A stretch of DNA of 36,198 bases from an uncultured Collinsella sp. (GTDB lineage: Bacteria > Actinomycetota > Coriobacteriia > Coriobacteriales > Coriobacteriaceae). Shown one piece after another: positions 31,487 to 36,198 of this stretch. The translations under genes and the position numbers were made by a program. Each line of letters begins with the position of its first letter. The first letter of the stretch is position 1. The DNA lies in contig CABUNB010000025.1 in NCBI GenBank assembly GCA_902492755.1, positions 1 to 36,198 on the forward strand. The letters run 5' to 3'. A model generated the notes under the pieces. The model was not told the origin of the DNA. It was given only the letters and a program-made list of their open reading frames with translations, and did no database searches.

Positions 31487-32353
31487 ATGCTCGTCAACGC
31501 AGCAGACATGCTCAAGAAGGCCGAGGCCGGCAAGTACGCTCTCGGTGCCTTCAACACCAACAACCTCGAGTGGACCCTGGCTATTCTCCAGGCCGCCGAG
31601 GAGGCCAAGTCTCCGCTGATCCTTCAGTGCACCGCCGGTGCCGCTAAGTGGATGGGCGGTTTCAAGGTCTGCGCCGACATGGTCAAGGCTGCCGTCGAGG
31701 CCACGGGCGTTACCGTTCCCGTCGCCCTTCACCTCGATCACGGTTCTTACGAGGACTGCTTCAAGTGCATCGAGGCCGGCTTCACGTCCATCATGTATGA
31801 CGGCTCTCACGAGGAGACCTTCCAGCTTAACCTCGACCGCACCAAGGAGCTCGTTGAGCTTGCCCACTCCAAGGGCATGTCCATCGAGGCCGAGGTCGGC
31901 GGCATCGGCGGCACCGAGGACGGCGTGACCTCCAGCGGCGAGCTCGCTGATCCTGCTGAGTGCAAGCAGATCGCTGACCTGGGTGTCGACTTCCTCGCCT
32001 GCGGCATCGGCAACATCCACGGCGTGTACCCCGCCGACTGGGCTGGTCTTTCCTTCGAGCGTCTGGGCGAGATCAAGGCCCAGACCGGCGACCTGCCCCT
32101 CGTCCTGCACGGTGGCACCGGCATCCCCGAGGATCAGATCAAGAAGGCCATCTCCCTGGGCATCTCCAAGATCAACGTCAACACCGACCTGCAGCTCGTC
32201 TTCGCCAAGGGCGTCCGCGAGTACATCGAGGCTGGCAAGGATCAGCAGGGCAAGGGCTTTGACCCCCGCAAGCTCCTCAAGCCTGGTCGCGACAACATCG
32301 TCGCCCGCACCAAGGAGCTCATGGAGGAGTTTGGCTCCGTCAACAAGGCGTAA
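31487..32353 (+). CDS. fba: Class II fructose-bisphosphate aldolase
   Basis: This 288-residue glycolytic enzyme cleaves fructose-1,6-bisphosphate to the two triose phosphates. Zinc-dependent class II signatures are clear. GAFNTNN is near residue 21. HLDHG (about 82-86) has the catalytic/metal pair, with EAEVGGIGG, GNIHGVYP and VLHGGTG with metal-binding His, then INVNTDLQ for phosphate binding. AGGAGG lies eight bases before the ATG at 31487. Codon use is strongly biased (AAG, CTC, GGC), as in a highly expressed gene. It is monocistronic, between its own promoter and a large terminator hairpin. A tagatose-bisphosphate aldolase is the alternative but less likely. Confidence 0.94.
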   Translation: MLVNAADMLKKAEAGKYALGAFNTNNLEWTLAILQAAEEAKSPLILQCTAGAAKWMGGFKVCADMVKAAVEATGVTVPVALHLDHGSYEDCFKCIEAGFTSIMYDGSHEETFQLNLDRTKELVELAHSKGMSIEAEVGGIGGTEDGVTSSGELADPAECKQIADLGVDFLACGIGNIHGVYPADWAGLSFERLGEIKAQTGDLPLVLHGGTGIPEDQIKKAISLGISKINVNTDLQLVFAKGVREYIEAGKDQQGKGFDPRKLLKPGRDNIVARTKELMEEFGSVNKA

Positions 32354-32374
32354 GTAGCGGTTTAACTTCCCGCC

Positions 32375-32468
32375 GGAGGCCCCGTTTCCCCTACGCTGTT
32401 TCCCTCGCGCTCACCTGGCTTCGCCAGAAGTCGCGCGACGGAATCAGCTCCGGGGAAACGGGGCCTCC
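32375..32468 (+). terminator. Long-stem terminator after fba
   Basis: GGAGGCCCCGTTTCCCC (32375-32391) is perfectly complementary over 17 bp to 32452-32468. TTCGTT follows. The 60-base loop holds an inner stem, TGGCTTCGCCA at 32416-32426. It is unusually large for a terminator, and its right arm belongs to a tandem repeat. Confidence 0.65.
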
Positions 32469-32601
32469 TTCGTTAACTCGCTACAGGGTTACTGGGCTGA
32501 ATTAAGATGGCTACTGGCTTTGCCAGAAGTCGCGCCAAGGAAGCAGTTCCGGGGGACGGGGCTTCCTTCGTTTAACGCCGCAGGGTTACGAGGCTGAATT
32601 A
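32413..32601. repeat. Imperfect tandem duplication of about 92 bp downstream of fba
   Basis: Copy 1 (32413-32504) and copy 2 (32511-32601) share GGCTT.GCCAGAAGTCGCG, then TTCCGGGG-like, CTTCCTTCGTT and CAGGGTTAC, and end in GGCTGAATTA. No coding frame is conserved. It fills the gap before the promoter of the transglutaminase-like gene. Confidence 0.7.
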
Positions 32602-32641
32602 TTTATTTGACTACCGTTCAGCGGTGTTGATGGCTCCCTTG

Positions 32642-32670
32642 TTGGGGCTTTCTTTTTATCTCGCTACAAT
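32642..32670 (+). promoter_or_regulatory. Possible promoter of the transglutaminase-like gene
   Basis: TTGGGG (32642-32647) and TACAAT (32665-32670) are separated by 17 bases. The start codon lies 36 bases downstream of the -10. The -35 matches consensus only in its first half. Confidence 0.4.
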
Positions 32671-32705
32671 GGGCTTCAAGCGTTCTAGTGACTTGGAGTT
32701 TTGGT

Positions 32706-34139
32706 ATGGCTGTTATTAATGTACTGCCTTCGGATGGGAAGGTTATTGACGAGGGACCTGTTGGGTGCTCTGTTGATGTTTGCTGCGATGATTTTCGTCA
32801 TCTCGATATTGGATTGCCGCCCGAGATTCTTCGTCTCAAGGATGCTGGATATTTGACGCGTGCGGTTGCGGCTTGTGATCGGCTCTTGGAGCAGAATCCT
32901 GAGCCTTCGTTGGCTGCTTGTGTTCGTGCCGAGCGGTATCGCATGCTCGAGACGCCGCTTCATTTTTCGGTGTCGCGCGATCAAGCCATTGCGATGATTC
33001 GCGAGGAGTGGTCTGAGTTTACCGAGGAGCAGTTTGACGATCTGATCGACCGTAAGCGTATTGACTGGCGCTTTATCGATGGCGAGCTGTTTGTTCTCGA
33101 TAACTTCCTCGATTCGCTTCGCGTGTATCCCAAGGAGGTTCCGGGCTTGCGTCCCGATCCTACGGACGGCATAGCGCTGCGCAACCAGATGCTCAAGGAG
33201 ATGGAGTCGCAAAACGGGTTGACTCGCGTCATCACGCTTAAGGCGTCCGTATCTGTCCCTGGGGCTTTGGAGGGGGAGACCGTTCGCGCGTGGCTTCCCG
33301 TTGCCACCGCCTGCCGTCAGCAGTCTCAAGTTGAGATTCTCGACATCACGCCGGAGGGTGTCATTGCTCCCGAAGACGTCTCGGCTCGTACTGCCTCGTG
33401 GGCATCTTCGACTGAGCGTTCGTTCTCGGTGACCTATCGCTATCGCATCGATGCCGCCTATTGCAATGTCTATGGTGGTGTGTTTCCGTCGCATCCGCGC
33501 ATGGACACGCCGCTGCCCGAGGACACTTCCGAGGACCGTCCGCACATTGCGTTTACGCCGTACCTCCAGCAGTTGACGGCCCGGGTTATTGACGGGCTCG
33601 AGGATCCGCTCGATCGCGCCCGTGCCATCTATGATTACCTGACGCAGCATATCGACTATCGCTATCAGCCGCCGTATCTGCTTTTGGGATCTATTGCCGA
33701 CGACTGTGCGCATTCGCTCCGCGGCGATTGCGGTGTTATGGCACTCACGTTTATCACCATGTGTCGCATCGCCGGCGTGCCCGCCCGTTGGCAGAGCGGC
33801 CTGTATGTTGCACCCGATTCGGTCGGGCCGCACGATTGGGCAGAGTTCTATACGCCGCAGACCGGTTGGCTCAACGCCGACGTATCGTTTGGCTCTTCGG
33901 CGCGCAGGATGGGGGAGGAGTGGCGTCGCCATCACTACTTTGGCAACCTCGATCCATGGCGTATGGTGGCAAACAATCGGTTCCAGGCGGAGTTTGAGCC
34001 TGTCTTCGATGGTATGCGCGAGGATCCCTATGATAATCAGATGGGCGAGGTTTCGGTCGACGGGCGCGGGTGCCGCCAGCGCGAGATGCTCCGTTCGGTC
34101 GAACTCATCGAAATGCTCGAAGTTCCATTTTCGGACTAA
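32706..34139 (+). CDS. Transglutaminase-like domain protein
   Basis: This 477-residue protein has a papain-like transglutaminase core in the C-terminal half, with the full triad: Cys342 in RGDCGVMA, His376 in GPHDWAEFY and Asp392 in LNADVSFG. The first ~170 residues are helical and acidic, and the middle is beta-rich (VRAWLPVATACRQQSQVEIL), as often precedes this core. There is no signal peptide or membrane segment, so it is probably cytoplasmic. Bacterial members act mostly as proteases or amidases rather than cross-linkers; the substrate is unknown. The ATG at 32706 has TTGGAG seven bases upstream. It is the last gene before tRNA-Leu. Confidence 0.85.
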   Translation: MAVINVLPSDGKVIDEGPVGCSVDVCCDDFRHLDIGLPPEILRLKDAGYLTRAVAACDRLLEQNPEPSLAACVRAERYRMLETPLHFSVSRDQAIAMIREEWSEFTEEQFDDLIDRKRIDWRFIDGELFVLDNFLDSLRVYPKEVPGLRPDPTDGIALRNQMLKEMESQNGLTRVITLKASVSVPGALEGETVRAWLPVATACRQQSQVEILDITPEGVIAPEDVSARTASWASSTERSFSVTYRYRIDAAYCNVYGGVFPSHPRMDTPLPEDTSEDRPHIAFTPYLQQLTARVIDGLEDPLDRARAIYDYLTQHIDYRYQPPYLLLGSIADDCAHSLRGDCGVMALTFITMCRIAGVPARWQSGLYVAPDSVGPHDWAEFYTPQTGWLNADVSFGSSARRMGEEWRRHHYFGNLDPWRMVANNRFQAEFEPVFDGMREDPYDNQMGEVSVDGRGCRQREMLRSVELIEMLEVPFSD

Positions 34140-34178
34140 TCGATAGCAAGCTGTGATAAACTAACTCACGCATTACGT

Positions 34179-34265
34179 GCCCGAGTGGCGGAATTGGCAG
34201 ACGCAGTGGACTCAAAATCCACCGTTGGCAACAACGTGCGAGTTCGAGTCTCGCCTCGGGCACCA
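34179..34265 (+). tRNA. tRNA-Leu (CAA)
   Basis: This is an 87-nt class II tRNA. The acceptor stem is GCCCGAG (34179-34185) with CTCGGGC (34255-34261). The anticodon loop CTCAAAA contains the anticodon CAA, read as leucine codon UUG. A long variable arm (around 34222-34238) is typical of tRNA-Leu. The TTCGAGTC T-loop is at 34243-34250. The CCA end is encoded at 34263-34265. A terminator hairpin follows. Confidence 0.95.
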
Positions 34266-34286
34266 TACATGCAAGCGAGCGTTCAA

Positions 34287-34307
34287 GGGGGTCAAGGCCC
34301 CCTTTTT
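34287..34307 (+). terminator. Terminator after tRNA-Leu
   Basis: GGGGG (34287-34291) and CCCCC (34298-34302) form a stem followed by TTTTT. It ends the tRNA transcript. Confidence 0.8.
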
Positions 34308-34426
34308 CGTGCCGAACTCGCGTGAGCGCGCGGAGCGTTAAGCAAACAGGCCCGTGGCCTGTTTGTAGCGGAGCGTGGCGAGGGCGCCATGCGCCCGAAG
34401 CCCGGGGCTTCGCGAAGCGAAGGCCC

Positions 34427-34495
34427 TTCGAGTCTCGCCTCGGGCACCATACATGCAAGCGAGCGTTCAAGGGGGTCAAGACCTCCTTTTTCGTG
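34427..34495 (+). repeat. Duplicated tRNA-Leu 3' end plus terminator
   Basis: This 69-base copy of 34243-34311 has two differences, both in the terminator stem, and lies 184 bases downstream. It includes the T-arm, the acceptor 3' strand, CCA and the terminator (34471-34491). GCCCGA at 34393-34398 can pair with TCGGGC at 34440-34445, giving a short tRNA-like fold. The 115 bases in between hold hairpins, the best being AAACAGGCC/GGCCTGTTT at 34344-34364. Confidence 0.8.
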
Positions 34496-34563
34496 TACGT
34501 AATGTGATAACGCTTCGAACGTGTTATTATCCTCAAGGCGTTGTTCCCGCAATGCCCTAAAGA

Positions 34564-34693
34564 GGAACCCGAGGGTTCCCACCTTTTGGCGCCAATGAGC
34601 AGCTGACTGGTCATACAACTTAGATTCCCTTCCTCATAGTGAGGATGTCTATGTGTACGACCTGGTTGCTGAGAAGCGCCGGGTTATTTTTTT
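34564..34693 (+). promoter_or_regulatory. infC leader with attenuator-like terminator
   Basis: Three stems lie in series: GGAACCC/GGGTTCC (34564-34579), TCCTCA/TGAGGA (34631-34645), and ACCTGG/CCGGGT (34660-34665 / 34679-34684). The last is followed by TTATTTTTTT. It is a good intrinsic terminator only ~20 bases before the infC start, which implies regulated readthrough. L20- or IF3-dependent control is known for this operon in other bacteria. A TATTAT at 34525-34530 may be the -10. Confidence 0.6.
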
Positions 34694-34712
34694 ATGAATG
34701 GAGGTAGGGAAA

Positions 34713-35267
34713 ATAGCTAAGTCTGATGACACCCGCATCAACGACGAGATCACTGCATCTTCGTGCCGTTTGATTGGCGTCGATGGCTCTCAGCTCGGCC
34801 TGTTCGCCATCCGCGATGCCCAGCGCGTCGCTGACGATCAGGGTCTCGACCTGGTCGAGATCGCTCCCAACGCGGAGCCGCCGGTCTGCAAGGTCATGGA
34901 CTACGGTAAGTTCAAGTACCAGCAGGCCATGAAGGCCAAGGCTGCTCGTAAGAACCAGTCCAAGGTCGAGGTCAAGGAAATGAAGTTCCGACCCAAGATC
35001 GACGTTGGCGACTACGAGACCAAGAAGGGCCACGTTCTGCGTTTCCTCAAGAAGGGCGCACGCGTTAAGATCACCATCATGTTCCGCGGCCGTGAGATGG
35101 CTCACCCGGAGCAGGGTCTTAACGTTCTCGAGCGTCTCGCCGAGGATCTCAAGCCTTACGCTACGGTCGAGTCCAAGCCTAAGATGGAAGGCCGTAACAT
35201 GCTTATGCTGCTCGCCCCGATTAAGGGCGCCTTCGATGAGGATAAAGCGGCAAGCGATACCAAGTAA
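34713..35267 (+). CDS. infC: Translation initiation factor IF-3, probable AUA start
   Basis: This factor of 184 residues binds the 30S subunit and checks start codons and initiator tRNA. The N-domain has DDTRINDEI, VRLIG-like CRLIGVDGSQLG and VCKVMDYGKFKY. The linker is Lys-rich, and the C-domain has EMKFRPKIDVGDYETK and FRGREMAHPEQG. The best ribosome site, GGAGG at 34700-34704, stands eight bases before an ATA at 34713, giving (M)AKSDDTRINDEI, the usual IF-3 beginning. The in-frame ATG at 34698 overlaps that site and has none of its own. infC uses rare start codons in other bacteria (AUU in E. coli) for self-repression. First gene of the infC-rpmI-rplT operon. Confidence 0.93.
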   Translation: MAKSDDTRINDEITASSCRLIGVDGSQLGLFAIRDAQRVADDQGLDLVEIAPNAEPPVCKVMDYGKFKYQQAMKAKAARKNQSKVEVKEMKFRPKIDVGDYETKKGHVLRFLKKGARVKITIMFRGREMAHPEQGLNVLERLAEDLKPYATVESKPKMEGRNMLMLLAPIKGAFDEDKAASDTK

Positions 35268-35299
35268 CTAGTGTTCTGTAACCGATTAAGGAGTATTTC

Positions 35300-35491
35300 A
35301 TGCCTAAGATGAAGTCCCACAGCGGCACCAAGAAGCGTTTCCGCAAGACTGGTACCGGCAAGCTTATGCGCGCCAAGGCTTTCAAGAGCCACATCCTGAG
35401 CAAGAAGTCCACCAAGCGTAAGCGTGGCTTCCGTCAGGAGACCGAGATCGCCGCTGCCGACCGCAAGGTCATCAAGTCGCGTCTCGCCTAA
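35300..35491 (+). CDS. rpmI: 50S ribosomal protein L35
   Basis: This is a 63-residue, very basic large-subunit protein. MPKMKSHSGTKKRFRKTGTG and the following KSHILSKKSTKRKRG pattern are diagnostic. AAGGAG lies seven bases before the ATG. It is the second gene of the classical infC-rpmI-rplT operon, 32 bases after infC. Normal length. Confidence 0.97.
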   Translation: MPKMKSHSGTKKRFRKTGTGKLMRAKAFKSHILSKKSTKRKRGFRQETEIAAADRKVIKSRLA

Positions 35492-35537
35492 GTTCGCGTT
35501 CCCGTTTTTCGTTTTACCGTCTAGGAGTTGATAGAAC

Positions 35538-35897
35538 ATGGCACGTATTAAGCGCGCTGTTGCCGCCAAGAAGAAGCGCCGTACCGTTATGCACCGTGCG
35601 AAGGGTTACTACGGTGCCGCTTCGCGTACTTACAAGCATGCTAAAGAGCAGGTCCAGCACTCCCTGCAGTATCAGTATCGTGATCGCCGCAACAAGAAGC
35701 GCGAGATCCGCTCTCTCTGGATCACCCGTATCAACGCTGCTGCTCGCCTGAACGACATCTCTTACTCTCAGTTCATGCACGGCCTGAAGGTTGCCGGCAT
35801 CGAGCTCGACCGCAAGGTTCTGGCTCAGATGGCTTACGAGGACATCGAGTCCTTCAACGAGCTGGCCACCATCGCCAAGAAGGCCCTCGAGGCCTAA
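35538..35897 (+). CDS. rplT: 50S ribosomal protein L20
   Basis: This 119-residue large-subunit assembly protein binds 23S rRNA; in several bacteria it also represses its own operon through the leader mRNA. The N-terminal basic extension MARIKRAVAAKKKR, the AKGYYGAASRTYKHAKEQ region and C-terminal ISYSQFMHGLKVAGIELDRK fit the family. AGGAG precedes the ATG. It is the last gene of the operon and is followed by a strong terminator. Confidence 0.97.
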   Translation: MARIKRAVAAKKKRRTVMHRAKGYYGAASRTYKHAKEQVQHSLQYQYRDRRNKKREIRSLWITRINAAARLNDISYSQFMHGLKVAGIELDRKVLAQMAYEDIESFNELATIAKKALEA

Positions 35898-35916
35898 AAG
35901 ATTCTCTTGAATCGCT

Positions 35917-35956
35917 AGGGGAGTGTCGCACTGTGTGCGGCGCTCCCTCTTTTTAT
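35917..35956 (+). terminator. Terminator of the infC-rpmI-rplT operon
   Basis: GGGAGTGTCGCAC and GTGCGGCGCTCCC (ending 35947) pair over 13 positions with two G-U pairs around a TGT loop. TCTTTTTAT follows. Confidence 0.88.
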
Positions 35957-36198
35957 CTGAGCCGCTGGTTTACATAGCCAAAAGCACGGGTAGATAGACA
36001 TTTACAGATGACCGATCTTTATATATCTCTAAACCGAAGGGTCATCATCTGATGCATGCGGAAAAACCGCATCAGTCTTTCTATTGATAGTAGAAAGCGA
36101 TATTTTGTGTAGGACTTGTGAAGAGTGGAATTGACGTCCCACAGCGCCCCTCCGGTCTGGCAATATATCTCCTTGCCGCGCGGCCCGGTCGGACCGGA
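35957..36198. other. Non-coding right end with several inverted repeats
   Basis: No convincing gene is seen. Stems are GATGACC (36007-36013) / GGTCATC (36040-36046), GCGG/CCGC around an A-run near 36058-36070, and CTTTCTA (36077-36083) / TAGAAAG (36091-36097). It may be the leader of a gene beyond the edge. I cannot match it to a known riboswitch. Confidence 0.4.

Noticed and set aside
34393..34449. Second functional tRNA gene
   Set aside because: Acceptor strands pair, but it is only about 57 nt and lacks recognisable D and anticodon arms.

Overview
The window looks like a chromosomal segment of a high-GC, gut-type Coriobacteriia, most probably Collinsella. This is inferred from G/C-ending codons, strong AAGGAG-type ribosome binding sites, anaerobe-type gene content (a clade II-like PurL, class II aldolase, a BASS transporter, a PadR/DUF1700 module) and protein similarity from memory. 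No database search was possible.

Left part (1-16819): the N-terminal part of purL runs off the left edge on the minus strand. It is divergent from a Kef/CPA2-type cation:proton antiporter. A regular array of 14-nt repeats in alternating orientation follows, then a BaiA-like short-chain dehydrogenase and homoserine dehydrogenase (hom), both on the minus strand. Next is a complete branched-chain amino acid ABC uptake locus on the plus strand: two paralogous Tat-type lipoprotein binding proteins, then livH, livM, livG and livF with overlapping or abutting ends. Downstream is a decayed patch (about 12340-12830) with remnants of an IS110-type transposase and possibly a ParB-like gene. It abuts the truncated last gene of a PadR / DUF1700 / DUF4097-like operon. 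cutC, a GalT/HIT-like gene and a BASS-family transporter complete this part.

Middle (16908-24691): a compact integrated element of about 7.8 kb is bounded by a perfect 20-bp direct repeat. It carries a HUH rolling-circle replication protein, an FtsK/SpoIIIE-type membrane DNA translocase, a DUF3173 protein and a tyrosine integrase at its right end. Its left half holds six genes of unknown function, four of which look membrane-anchored or secreted. No VirB4-like ATPase or classical mating-pore gene is present. The layout recalls actinomycete integrative and conjugative elements (AICEs) or a stripped-down Tn916/ICEBs1-like core. This is the best candidate for an undescribed system here. Left-end and rep-upstream non-coding regions contain striking inverted and spaced repeats that could be transfer or replication origins.

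Right part (24692-36198): the plus strand carries a RecJ exonuclease fused to a DEAH-box (RecQ-like) helicase, preceded by a small overlapping upstream ORF. It is followed by the bifunctional (p)ppGpp synthetase/hydrolase, an MBL-fold hydrolase, class II fructose-bisphosphate aldolase, a transglutaminase-like protein and tRNA-Leu(CAA), whose 3' end and terminator are duplicated 184 bp downstream. The infC-rpmI-rplT translation operon ends the coding part. infC appears to use an AUA start codon behind a leader with an attenuator-like terminator. The last ~240 bases after the rplT terminator hold several hairpins but no gene.
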